A stretch of 64,000 nucleotides of DNA, taken from contig NZ_JAYGHR010000067.1 in the NCBI RefSeq assembly GCF_034932365.1, forward strand, positions 1-64,000, read 5' to 3'. This DNA is from Capilliphycus robustus (GTDB lineage: Bacteria > Cyanobacteriota > Cyanobacteriia > Cyanobacteriales > Microcoleaceae). The position numbers and the translations under genes were made by a program. The notes beneath the pieces were generated by a model. That model was given only the letters and a program-made list of their open reading frames with translations. It was not told the DNA's origin and made no database searches. This document shows, piece after piece, positions 18,582 through 26,765 of the stretch; the stretch's first letter is position 1, and each line of letters starts with the position of its first letter.

Positions 18582-18683
18582 ATAGTCGGTATGATGGGGA
18601 AAGACCCGCACCGAGAGGATCAACCAACCATCGGAGAAAGTGACAGAAGATAAAAGGGGTTGAGGGTGTTGAGTGAAAGACAC
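18582..18683 (-). pseudogene. 5' part of the interrupted hotdog thioesterase gene
   Basis: 34 codons from a GTG at 18683, reading MSFTQHPQPLL and then LSVRVFPHHTDY up to the insertion edge. HHTDY is the conserved catalytic Asp segment of 4HBT thioesterases and continues in frame into AGIVWHGTY at 17152. The GTG start is a guess because no ATG is in frame. Expression of this fragment would run into the tnpB element. Confidence 0.75.
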
Positions 18684-18885
18684 GTTACAAATTGTTCCAA
18701 AACGCTACATTTCTACAAATTCTCAGTCAGTTATCAGGCTTATGCTGAAGTATAGACTTGTTATCAGTCAACAAACGGACGTTCTAGGCAACGTCTATCA
18801 AAGTTAGCAGTTATCAGTGTACTTGATGACGGGTACTCAAATCCCATTCAATCAAAGCACTTGAGCGACACCGTAGGAAAAAGCG

Positions 18886-19743
18886 ATGAATATCAACAAA
18901 ATTCTAGTAACGGTTGCCGGACGTGGACTCTGTGAAGAGATGCTGAATATGTTGATGGATATTCCATCCATTCAGCAAGCATCTGTAACTGTTTTACACG
19001 TTGTTCCCTCCCAAGCCTCAGCAGAGGCGATGTCTGAAAAATTAGAAGCGGGGGGAAAAATTTTAGCCCAAGCGGTTCAGTCGATCAAAGTTGATCCGAG
19101 TAAAGTTAACCCGCGTTTGAAGCAGGGAGATCCCAAAGATATTGTCTGTCAAGTTGCCGATGAAGAAAATTCTGACTTGATTATTATCGGATCACGAGGG
19201 TTACAAGGCTTGCGGGCGATTTTGGAAAATTCCGTCAGTCAATACGTTTTTCAATTGACATCCCGGCCGATGTTGCTGGTTAAAGATGGGATTTACGTCA
19301 AGAAGCTCAAGCATATCATGGTGGCTTTGGATGCTTCAGACTCCTCGAAGGAATACTTAGACCTGGCGTTGTCTTTGGTCAAAGATATTCACGGTGGACA
19401 ACTGATTTTAGCTCATGTGAACAAAGATATTACGGGCAAATCGAGCGAAGATTTCTCCAATAAGGCTGAAGCTGATCCGGTGATTGCCGCCGCCCTTGAA
19501 CCTGTTAAGAGAATGGGTGTGAGTTATCGCTGCGTTAGTGCGATCGGTAAACCAGGGCCAGAAATTTGTCGCATCGCCAGTGACGTCGGGGCGGACTTAT
19601 TGATTTTAGGATCTCCTGATCGCCGTCCAACTGTGGCGAAAAGCTTGGTTGACTTAGATCGTTTACTCGGAGGATCACAGTCGGATTACGTTCGGGTTCA
19701 TGCCGAATGTCCCGTATTATTGGCACGGACTGCGGCTCCATAA
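18886..19743 (+). CDS. Tandem universal stress protein (two UspA domains)
   Basis: 285 aa. Two UspA-like domains of about 140 residues each: the first begins NKILVTVAGRG and ends with IIIGSRGLQGLRAILENSVSQYV; the second begins HIMVALDASDSSKEYL and ends with LLILGSPDRR. The first domain has the GxxGLxxxxxxSVS ATP-binding type motif. Such proteins support stress survival, but the specific role is unknown. It is preceded by a 200-bp region in which I see no gene other than the thioesterase start, and followed by a strong terminator. Confidence 0.9.
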   Translation: MNINKILVTVAGRGLCEEMLNMLMDIPSIQQASVTVLHVVPSQASAEAMSEKLEAGGKILAQAVQSIKVDPSKVNPRLKQGDPKDIVCQVADEENSDLIIIGSRGLQGLRAILENSVSQYVFQLTSRPMLLVKDGIYVKKLKHIMVALDASDSSKEYLDLALSLVKDIHGGQLILAHVNKDITGKSSEDFSNKAEADPVIAAALEPVKRMGVSYRCVSAIGKPGPEICRIASDVGADLLILGSPDRRPTVAKSLVDLDRLLGGSQSDYVRVHAECPVLLARTAAP

Positions 19744-19757
19744 AGATTTGTTACATT

Positions 19758-19799
19758 GAAAAAAGCGCAGTGAAGCTGATAACTTCGCAGCGCTTTTTA
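19758..19799 (+). terminator. Rho-independent terminator after the stress protein gene
   Basis: The arms AAAAAGCGC-AG-TGAAG and CTTCG-CA-GCGCTTTTT pair around a short loop and end in a T run. Because the arms are A-rich upstream and T-rich downstream, it could work in both directions and also stop readthrough from psbM. Confidence 0.8.
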
Positions 19800-19843
19800 G
19801 AGATTCGCGATCGCGGTTGATGAAGCAATAATCGTGAAAATGA

Positions 19844-19951
19844 TTAACCTTCAGTCTCACCCCGAGTTTGAATGAACAGAATCAATAGAAAAACAGAAGG
19901 AACAAGCACAAACAATACAGTTGCTACAAACCCAAGATCATTAGTTTCCAT
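19844..19951 (-). CDS. psbM: Photosystem II reaction centre protein M
   Basis: 35 aa, starting METNDLGFVATVLFVLVP and ending QTRGETEG. It is a single-span thylakoid protein, and the sequence after the short N-terminal tail matches PsbM (NDLGFVAT, FVLVPxVFLLIL, IQT). PsbM lies at the dimer interface of photosystem II. The gene is easily missed because of its size. It lies 91 bases after rimK on the same strand. Confidence 0.92.
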   Translation of the reverse strand: METNDLGFVATVLFVLVPSVFLLILFIQTRGETEG

Positions 19952-20042
19952 GATACCCAGCCTCTATGTCAACAATCAAATCGACAGATATTAGCATAAC
20001 ATTGATTGGCTTCTATTGGCTGATCATAAACTCTTAATGTAC

Positions 20043-20948
20043 TTAACCTTGGATGCGATCGCGTGAGTTTCCCTTAGCAGCATTCTTCTCCAAAAATTCA
20101 ATAATCTTGGCAGGAACATCAATTCCTGTCGCCTTTTCAATCCCCTCTAGTCCCGGCGAAGAATTCACCTCCATCACCACCGGGCCATGATTAGAACGGA
20201 GTAAATCCACACCTGCCACTTTCAGTCCCATCGCTTTCGCCGCCCTGACTGCTGTTGAACGTTCTTCTGGGGTTAATTTAACCTTTTCTGCTGTTCCACC
20301 CCGATGCAGGTTAGAACGAAATTCTCCTTCTACCGCCTGTCGTTTCATCGAAGCAACCACTCGTTCATTGATCACAAAACACCGTAAGTCTGAACCCTTA
20401 GCTTCTTCAATAAACTCCTGCACCAAAATATTGGCATTTAAACCCCGAAAGGCTTCAATCACCGACTTTGCAGCTTGATAGGTTTCCGCTAAAACCACCC
20501 CAATCCCTTGAGTTCCTTCCAAAAGCTTCACCACCAAAGGCGCACCGCCAACGGTATTAATCAAACCGTCAATATCTTTGGTTGAATGAGCAAAACCGGA
20601 CACAGGTAAACCAATTCCTTCCCTAGCCAACAGTTGTAAACAGCGTAACTTGTCACGGGCGCGAGAAATCCCTTGAGACTCATTAGCCGTGAACACATCC
20701 ATCATTTCAAACTGTCGGACAACGGCAGTACCGTAAAAAGTTTGTGAAGCCCCAATGCGAGGAATCACCGCATCAAATCCTTCTAACGGCTTTCCCCCAT
20801 AAATGACCATCGGTTTATGGGAGGTTATATTCATATAGCAACGCAGATAGTCAATGACATACATTTCATGGCCTCGTTGTTCTCCGGCTTCTTTGAGTCG
20901 TTTTGTAGAGTAGAGGTTAGAGTCTTGTGATAAAATTGCAATTTTCAT
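20043..20948 (-). CDS. rimK: RimK-type ATP-grasp ligase
   Basis: 301 aa. MKIAILSQDSNLYSTKRLKEA and the ATP-grasp core (PLVVKLLEGTQGIGV, LVQEFI, DLRCFVI, VMEVNSSPGLEGIE) match RimK, which adds glutamate to the C-terminus of ribosomal protein S6 in enterobacteria. Metal ligands are visible in EVNSSPG. In cyanobacteria the substrate is not certain. It reads toward psbM and is preceded by a gene-free 468-bp region. Confidence 0.9.
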   Translation of the reverse strand: MKIAILSQDSNLYSTKRLKEAGEQRGHEMYVIDYLRCYMNITSHKPMVIYGGKPLEGFDAVIPRIGASQTFYGTAVVRQFEMMDVFTANESQGISRARDKLRCLQLLAREGIGLPVSGFAHSTKDIDGLINTVGGAPLVVKLLEGTQGIGVVLAETYQAAKSVIEAFRGLNANILVQEFIEEAKGSDLRCFVINERVVASMKRQAVEGEFRSNLHRGGTAEKVKLTPEERSTAVRAAKAMGLKVAGVDLLRSNHGPVVMEVNSSPGLEGIEKATGIDVPAKIIEFLEKNAAKGNSRDRIQG

Positions 20949-21416
20949 AATTTTATGTCTCTGACATTCTTTAAGTTGAGATCGCGTTAGACAGCTTAGG
21001 GTGACAGAAGTCGCAATAGTCGGAAAACTCTGTCTAGCAACGGTAAATTACAGATTATCAGCGTGGGGAATGCGATCGCCAGGAAAACAGTTGAGATCGC
21101 CGCAAGAATGGGACAACCCCTTGTAAAACGACGGTAGCCCTGTGTAACCGTTGGTCAGTGGGTTAAGAACTTTGTGACATTTTCTTTTCTCAAAAGCTAA
21201 TTTAATGAGTGGCGGGGATTTGGGGGAGGTGCCGAAGTCCCACATCCTAAATGACAAACCACTGACCAACTGTTGAGTTAGCTGGGGGTTCTTTCTTCAT
21301 CCCTGTATTGTATCCTGTTCGTTGACATACTCCCCAAAACCAGAAATAGCCAATCCCCTGTCAACGCTTTGACAGAGGGAAAGACTGTTCAAATGTCAAT
21401 CAGATTAATTCAGGTT
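20949..21416. other. Gene-free region with inverted repeat and element-like end
   Basis: No gene can be supported. An inverted repeat TTGGTCAGTGG / CCACTGACCAA lies at 21151-21161 and 21259-21269. At about 21324 the sequence TTGACATACTCCCC equals the outer 14 bases of the tnpB remnant end at 24007, so this may be a worn relic of the same element family. A 73-codon frame in the region looks accidental. Confidence 0.4.
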
Positions 21417-22160
21417 TTAGGCCCGTTTTCGAGTCCAACCTGTAGCTTTCCAAATGGCAATAAACAACACACCGGAGACTAAAGCACCTAAATTCCATTT
21501 AAGCGAGTTCTTAAACAATAAGATTCTACGGTTTCTGCGTGTCTCTTCTGCTTGGGTTTTGGTGCTGCTTTCTGTCCGAGTAACAAAGTCAGAAAGTTGA
21601 TTTTTAATTTCTTCTAACTCTTGTGCCGATTGTATTTCTGGAGTTCGACCTTGAGTATCGAGACGACTTAACAGGTTTTCCATCAGTTCTTCAGTGTTTG
21701 CTTGTTCCAGTTGTTGCTGAACTTGCTGAATTTGAGTCATCCGTTGTTCAACTTGAGTATCAATTTGAGTATTACTCTGTTTATCAATTCGCAGCGTATT
21801 AATAATGCCTAAAGGAACTAAGATTAGCAGGAAAATACCAAACAACAACGTCAATAGTGATAAAAGGCTTAAAAGGGGTCTTTCCCATTTCGGACGGAGA
21901 TTTTGTTCTCCATAAAAGATTAAAACAAAGGCAATTAAAGGAACCGCAACTCGTTCAACAATCGCTCCCATTGTTTGAAACTCCCACACGGGATTTGTCA
22001 ATTGAGGCGGAATCAGTAAAATAACTAAATCAACGAAGGTTAGGAATAACAAGGTGTAGCCAACCCAGCGCAAAGGCGGGATTGTTTGTAGTAAACTAGA
22101 GCTAAATTTCCACAGGGCATCTACTTTTTCGGTGAGCGGATTACTATTAGATTGAGTCAT
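21417..22160 (-). CDS. hpsJ: HpsJ-like membrane protein
   Basis: 247 aa. Three or four TM segments in the first 120 residues and one near the C-terminus frame a Gln-rich coiled-coil region (QVEQRMTQIQQVQQQLEQA). This layout and the LRWVGYTLLFLTFVDLVILL start match HpsJ proteins, linked in Nostoc to hormogonium polysaccharide and motility, and often placed beside cyanoexosortase. It is the last gene of the minus-strand exosortase operon, 33 bases after its neighbour. Confidence 0.78.
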   Translation of the reverse strand: MTQSNSNPLTEKVDALWKFSSSLLQTIPPLRWVGYTLLFLTFVDLVILLIPPQLTNPVWEFQTMGAIVERVAVPLIAFVLIFYGEQNLRPKWERPLLSLLSLLTLLFGIFLLILVPLGIINTLRIDKQSNTQIDTQVEQRMTQIQQVQQQLEQANTEELMENLLSRLDTQGRTPEIQSAQELEEIKNQLSDFVTRTESSTKTQAEETRRNRRILLFKNSLKWNLGALVSGVLFIAIWKATGWTRKRA

Positions 22161-22193
22161 GGGTTAGATTACTAAAAATAGTTGTTTTTGGGA

Positions 22194-22844
22194 TTAAATT
22201 TTGGGAAATTGCGGCTGCCACCATTGATACCAAGATAACCAGGCTTTTTCTAAAATTGAATAAGCTTGTTCAGTGGGGAGATCATCCAGAGGTACAGAGA
22301 GATGAGTCCACAAACAACGATGATCTCTGAGTGGTTCTTGACCCAGTAAAATCGGTAGCAAACGACTGACCTTCAAATCATAAGTATAGCGGTTTTGGAT
22401 GAACTGTTCATAAAGAATTGCACTGGGGCTGTTTGGGTTAATACAAGAGCGGAGATAGGCTCGATTCTCTGCAATTTCTAGGCTATAAAAACCTGTTTTA
22501 TCTTGCTGTTTTAGAACACTTTCGAGTTTCTCAGGACTAGATAAACGCGGATCATACTGACGGAATAGTTTTTCATTAACGTGAGGATGATCCACATATT
22601 GCATCTCTATCTCTAATAGAAGATTTGCCGAGGTATATTCATATAAATTTCTGGGTATTGTGTCCTCTACCACTTTACTCTTAACAGGTTGCCATCCCGG
22701 TAAAGGCACTTCAGATGGGAAGACAAACGGTGTCTCTGTTAACTCTTTGGATGCCGGGGAAACGACTGATTTTCCGAAGACTAAAAGAACAGTTCCAAAG
22801 GTGAGAATCAGTAACGAAGTACGCAAGGGTTGCCAAAACTTCAT
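22194..22844 (-). CDS. Cyanoexosortase A system-associated protein
   Basis: 216 aa. One N-terminal TM segment (residues 9-25) is followed by an extracytoplasmic domain with FPSEVPLPGWQPV and late LSVPLDDLPTEQA motifs, typical of the protein that always accompanies cyanoexosortase A. It resembles EpsI-like domains of exosortase systems. It starts 6 bases after the exosortase stop, so translation is probably coupled. Confidence 0.82.
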   Translation of the reverse strand: MKFWQPLRTSLLILTFGTVLLVFGKSVVSPASKELTETPFVFPSEVPLPGWQPVKSKVVEDTIPRNLYEYTSANLLLEIEMQYVDHPHVNEKLFRQYDPRLSSPEKLESVLKQQDKTGFYSLEIAENRAYLRSCINPNSPSAILYEQFIQNRYTYDLKVSRLLPILLGQEPLRDHRCLWTHLSVPLDDLPTEQAYSILEKAWLSWYQWWQPQFPKI

Positions 22845-22850
22845 AGGATT

Positions 22851-23726
22851 TTACTGTTCTAATACTTCATCCGATGAAGGTTCCTCTTGACGGAGTAGGA
22901 ACCAGCAAAGCAAGCCAAACAGTCCTACAGAAATCATCATAAAAATCAGTGAACCGTCTCCCACGTGCCAGTATTGCAAACCTTCCTCATCTTGAGCATT
23001 GGCAAAAAGTGCCATAATTGCTACTCTAAACCCATTTACCACAAAAGCGATCGCAACAGAAGCAGCCAAAACCAAAATTTTCTTGTGAAGTTTCTTGAGA
23101 GGAAACAGAATCAGAAACAACACCGCAAACCCCAATAGATAGAACATTCCCGCAAAGCCTGAACATCCCATATTCACATTGACTCCGCCTCCGGGCATGA
23201 TCACCTCAAAGCCACGACGAGAGGCTTCAAATCCAGAATACCAGAGAATAAACGTGGCGAAGCGAGCTGTTAATCCCGATATATCGATAATAGGCCAGAT
23301 CAGAACTTTTGGGACACCCAGAAAAAACAAAATTAACAATTCCCGCCAATAAAGTTTAAACCCTCGAAAACCCGAAGCAATTAGGGTTAAACCAATACCG
23401 GAAATAAAGGGGGATACCCCTAAAAAGTTAGAAGTTGGCAGAGTTGCACTTTTGAGTAACACTGCCGCAATGATCATCAAACCCAGTAAACTGGGGAAAA
23501 TCCCGCTTTCTAAATTGAGGCGATCGCGTTTTTGCCAGACTAACGATGATACCACAAACCAAAATAAAAAACTAATCGCCTGTAAATCTGGACTTCCATG
23601 ATGTAGAGTCAGCGTCAGGTGAATTGTCATTAGTCCGGCTGCAATTCCTAACAGCCAGAACCGAGATTCAGTTAGAGATTTGAGGGATAGCTCTTCAAGT
23701 GCGTTCATGGCTTTCAACCTGAGCAT
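22851..23726 (-). CDS. crtA: Cyanoexosortase A
   Basis: 291 aa, about eight TM segments. The catalytic set of exosortases is intact: Cys in NMGCSGFAGM (about residue 188), Arg in NGFRVAIMA and His in YWHVGDG. Exosortases recognise and cleave PEP-CTERM tails and transfer the proteins for export or attachment. A second ATG at 23708 is an equally good start. It heads the operon with its associated protein and HpsJ, and a PEP-CTERM substrate gene lies upstream at 24169. Confidence 0.9.
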   Translation of the reverse strand: MLRLKAMNALEELSLKSLTESRFWLLGIAAGLMTIHLTLTLHHGSPDLQAISFLFWFVVSSLVWQKRDRLNLESGIFPSLLGLMIIAAVLLKSATLPTSNFLGVSPFISGIGLTLIASGFRGFKLYWRELLILFFLGVPKVLIWPIIDISGLTARFATFILWYSGFEASRRGFEVIMPGGGVNVNMGCSGFAGMFYLLGFAVLFLILFPLKKLHKKILVLAASVAIAFVVNGFRVAIMALFANAQDEEGLQYWHVGDGSLIFMMISVGLFGLLCWFLLRQEEPSSDEVLEQ

Positions 23727-24006
23727 TGCAACCGTTCTGAGTTCATAATAAACTCCCCAACTTAATTTTAAGCTAATGTGGGGAGTTAAAATATTCTACT
23801 TTTTTAAAAAGATTGAACTCGGGTTATATAGCAGTGTGTGATCGGGTGAGATACACCCCAAAAACCCTCCCAAAAACCCGGTAACTCTTACGAAACCAGG
23901 CTTTTCATCCTCTCTGTAAATCCCCTGCCTCTTGCCAGATATTGTCTCATTTCAGACTCTATCCATCAACTTTTTTAAGTTTGATCAGCCTGAAGTTAAT
24001 AGTTTT

Positions 24007-24153
24007 TTGACATACTCCCCGCATTAAAATGACGGGGATTCTGAACTCAAACAACAGTTGAAGCGAATACCTGTCTTACACCGTCTAATTCAAGAGTCGA
24101 TGCCCCAACTCTCTTGATATTTAAAGAGGCATTCTGATCAATATCTTGGGGCT
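24007..24153 (-). pseudogene. C-terminal remnant of another tnpB element with intact right end
   Basis: On the minus strand about 35 codons read DIDQNASLNIKRVGAST and on to LDGVRQVFASTVV before TGA (24047-24049), matching the last RuvC motif and tail of a TnpB family different from the others here. It is followed by a hairpin (24017-24037; CCCCGCATT/AATG..CGGGG) and TTGA/TCAA-type end at 24007. The rest of the gene is gone. It sits between the exosortase gene and its substrate gene. Confidence 0.7.
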
Positions 24154-24168
24154 AATTCCCAATTACAA

Positions 24169-24933
24169 TTAAGCTTTGACTTGCTGTTTTAGCTTCTGTT
24201 TTTGTTGTTCTTTGTGGAATACTCCCCCAAAGCCGAGTGCTATTGCTGTTCCTAAAATGGTAAGAGGTTCGGGAGCATCTGTTGAACTGGCTATCACCTT
24301 ACCATCTCCAGTGCCACTGGTGCCGAAAGTAGTTCCAGTAATACTCTGATAACGCAGGTGGAAGTTGCTGAGGTTCAAGCTGGTTAATGAGGTGTTGGCA
24401 AAAGCAAGTTTGAGGTTAAAAGTGCCTGTTTCTCCAGTATCGACTCCACCAGGCCCGCCCTCACAGCTACCTGTGCCGGGAATTAGACAGACTTCAATGG
24501 CACCCACTCCATTGGGAAAGGAAGTTTTTTTCTCATCACTAATCACATTAAACGTTCCGTTGACGCTAGAAGCACCTTCATCGATATTCGGGTCGGTGTC
24601 AAACCCTAAACGAGAAATTCTCGAAGAGATAGGGTTGGTGGAGGTGTTGGTCAAATTAACAAAGAATGAAGCAATGGTATATTGGTTTCCGCCAATCGTT
24701 TCTAGACCCCAGTTATCTAATCTAAATAAAGCTTGTCCCGAGAGTCCCTCAACATCATTTTCCTCCACATTACCATCAAAGTTGACTTCAAAAAAGTCGC
24801 CAATATCACCACTATTAACACCCACGGAACTTCCATTTGGAGCAACGTTAAAAGCAAAAGCAGGAGTCGTGGCGGCAAAAACAGTAGTTGCTGCGGCGGC
24901 AAAAATGCCAGAAATCAGAAAAGGTGTTTTCAT
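24169..24933 (-). CDS. PEP-CTERM protein, cistern family-like
   Basis: 254 aa. A Sec signal peptide (TPFLISGIFAAAATTVFA, cleavage near AFAFN) is followed by a beta-rich Asn/Gly/Thr-rich body. The C-terminus is a classic PEP-CTERM sorting tail: DAPEPLTILGTAIALGFGG then a Lys/Gln-rich end. It should be handled by the exosortase at 22851. The N-terminal VNSGDIGDFFEVNFDG and LSGQALFRL blocks resemble the cistern family, whose role is unknown. Confidence 0.87.
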   Translation of the reverse strand: MKTPFLISGIFAAAATTVFAATTPAFAFNVAPNGSSVGVNSGDIGDFFEVNFDGNVEENDVEGLSGQALFRLDNWGLETIGGNQYTIASFFVNLTNTSTNPISSRISRLGFDTDPNIDEGASSVNGTFNVISDEKKTSFPNGVGAIEVCLIPGTGSCEGGPGGVDTGETGTFNLKLAFANTSLTSLNLSNFHLRYQSITGTTFGTSGTGDGKVIASSTDAPEPLTILGTAIALGFGGVFHKEQQKQKLKQQVKA

Positions 24934-25330
24934 CGTGAAGGTTGGTTGCCCGAAAGAATGGCTCTATATGAAACAAACACTTAGGCAAGAAAAACCCAAG
25001 TGATTGCAAAGACTTTAGTGATATTTTGTGACTTGCTTTTTGAACAGCTAAGTTTTTTTGATATATCAATCTATCACTTTGCTGACATCCTATACGAGTC
25101 ATTGGTTTTAGCGCAAGATTTCCTAGCAGGATTTCATCAAACTTTTACACGGCAAAGGCACTATCTTTACAATCACTAGGGTTCTGTAAAGGTGATCAGT
25201 CAGTTTTCCCTTTTGACGCTGAATAGAATCCGCTTTTTTACCCCCTCAAGTCAGGATTTCCGAATGGTTTTAACTGGATGAAAGCCACAGGGAAGCCGAG
25301 GAAAAGTTGAACTCTCGAAACTTGAGCCTT
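24934..25330. other. Intergenic region without recognisable gene
   Basis: This is the promoter side of the PEP-CTERM gene and the end of gcvT. I see no gene, consensus promoter or strong terminator. Confidence 0.5.
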
Positions 25331-26500
25331 TTATTTTTGGGGACGAGAGGTCGAACGATAAAAAGGACGCTTGACGACTGAGGCTGAATAGGTTTTCCCG
25401 CGAATTTCCACATCAAGAGACTGACCAATTCGGGCAAAATCTTTGGGAACATAGGCTAAAGCGATGGCTTTTCCGAGGGTGGGTGATAAAGTGCCACTGG
25501 TAATTTCCCCAACAATTTCTCCCCTGACCTTCACGGGATAACCATGACGGGCGATATGGCGTCCTTGCATTTCCAAGCCCACCAGTCGTCGAGATACGCC
25601 TTCGGCTTTTTGACGTTCGAGAACAGACCGACCAATAAAATCTTCCTTGCTATCCCAGTCAATTAACCAATTTAATCCGGCTTCTAAAGGAGTTGTAGAG
25701 ATATCGAGATCCTGACCGTACAATGCCATCGCCGCTTCTAAGCGTAACGTATCTCGCGCTCCCAAACCACAAGGCGTCACTCCAGCTTCTAACAAACTCC
25801 GCCACAATTGTACCGCCACTGAGGGATCAACCATAATTTCAAAGCCATCTTCTCCGGTGTATCCGGTTCTGGCAATAAAAGCCGGATGTCCGAAAATTGT
25901 CGCGTTCAGATGTCCGAAAAGAGCGATAGACTGCAAATCTTCACTCACCAAAGGCTGTAACTTTGATACAGCTTCAGGCCCTTGAACAGCAATTAAAGCT
26001 TGATATTTTGTTAAATCTTCTAAGGTAATATCGGTTGGTTCTAACTGTGCGGATATCCAAGCTTTATCGCGAGAACAAGTTGCCGCATTCACGATCATCA
26101 CACCCCGTTGACAGCCTGTATCTGCATCCTCACCCTGATAATAAAAAATAATATCGTCCAGAATACCGCCTTGCTCACTCAATAAAACCGTATATTGGGC
26201 TTGATGGGGTTGTAAGCGACTCAGATCAGAAGGAACCAAAGGTTGCAGCGTCTCAATTAAGTTCTCTCCGATCAAAATAAACTTGCCCATGTGGGAAATA
26301 TCAAACATTCCCGCTTGTGAACGTACCGCCTCATGTTCTTTGTTAATCCCTGAGAATTGTACAGGCATTTCCCATCCCGCAAACGGAACCATGCGAGCCT
26401 TCAGTTCCACAGCGACATCGTACAAAGGTGTGCGAGAAAGAGGTTGCTTGGGTTCTGGATGTTCGGGTTCTGTGTTTTGGACTTCAGTTGACTTAGCCAC
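25331..26500 (-). CDS. gcvT: Glycine cleavage system T protein (aminomethyltransferase)
   Basis: 389 aa, GTG start. The folate-binding and catalytic motifs of GcvT are present: VPFAGWEMPVQFSG, MFDISHMGKF, YTGEDGFEIMVDP, GLGARDTLRLEAAMALYG. It transfers the methylene group from the glycine-bound H protein to tetrahydrofolate, important in photorespiration. The first 25 residues are a Pro/Glu-rich extension. The other gcv genes are not in the window. Confidence 0.95.
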   Translation of the reverse strand: MAKSTEVQNTEPEHPEPKQPLSRTPLYDVAVELKARMVPFAGWEMPVQFSGINKEHEAVRSQAGMFDISHMGKFILIGENLIETLQPLVPSDLSRLQPHQAQYTVLLSEQGGILDDIIFYYQGEDADTGCQRGVMIVNAATCSRDKAWISAQLEPTDITLEDLTKYQALIAVQGPEAVSKLQPLVSEDLQSIALFGHLNATIFGHPAFIARTGYTGEDGFEIMVDPSVAVQLWRSLLEAGVTPCGLGARDTLRLEAAMALYGQDLDISTTPLEAGLNWLIDWDSKEDFIGRSVLERQKAEGVSRRLVGLEMQGRHIARHGYPVKVRGEIVGEITSGTLSPTLGKAIALAYVPKDFARIGQSLDVEIRGKTYSASVVKRPFYRSTSRPQK

Positions 26501-26552
26501 AGGTCGTCTTTCCCATTATTCTGCTCGGTTTTCTCGATTCTATCGGTAAATT

Positions 26553-26640
26553 GTCAGAGAGGGAACAGGGAACAGGGAACAGGCAAGAGAAGCAAGAGGG
26601 AAAAAACTGGTAGTAATTCATGAATTACCCCTACAACTGC
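26553..26640. repeat. Heptameric repeat block with dispersed palindrome
   Basis: Tandem GGGAACA heptamers and AGGCAAGAG-type units (26559-26600) are followed by GTAATTCATGAATTAC at 26613-26628 and CCCCTACAACTG. The same palindrome-plus-CCCCTACAACTG arrangement recurs near 49711-49735. Confidence 0.7.
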
Positions 26641-26765
26641 AACTTGTGAACAGCGAGATCTTGGCGGTTTCCGTCGAAGAGGGACTGCTCACCCGAAGGG
26701 TCACTGGATAAAGTGTGTCACAATAAATAAAATTAATACACTTATTGTTTCAGCGAAGTATATTC

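Noticed and set aside
21048..21269. 73-codon minus-strand frame as a gene
   Set aside because: No ribosome binding site, composition unlike a protein, and it contains an inverted repeat; no family recognised.
24365..25003. Long plus-strand frame opposite the PEP-CTERM gene
   Set aside because: It is antisense to a protein with a clear signal peptide and PEP-CTERM tail.
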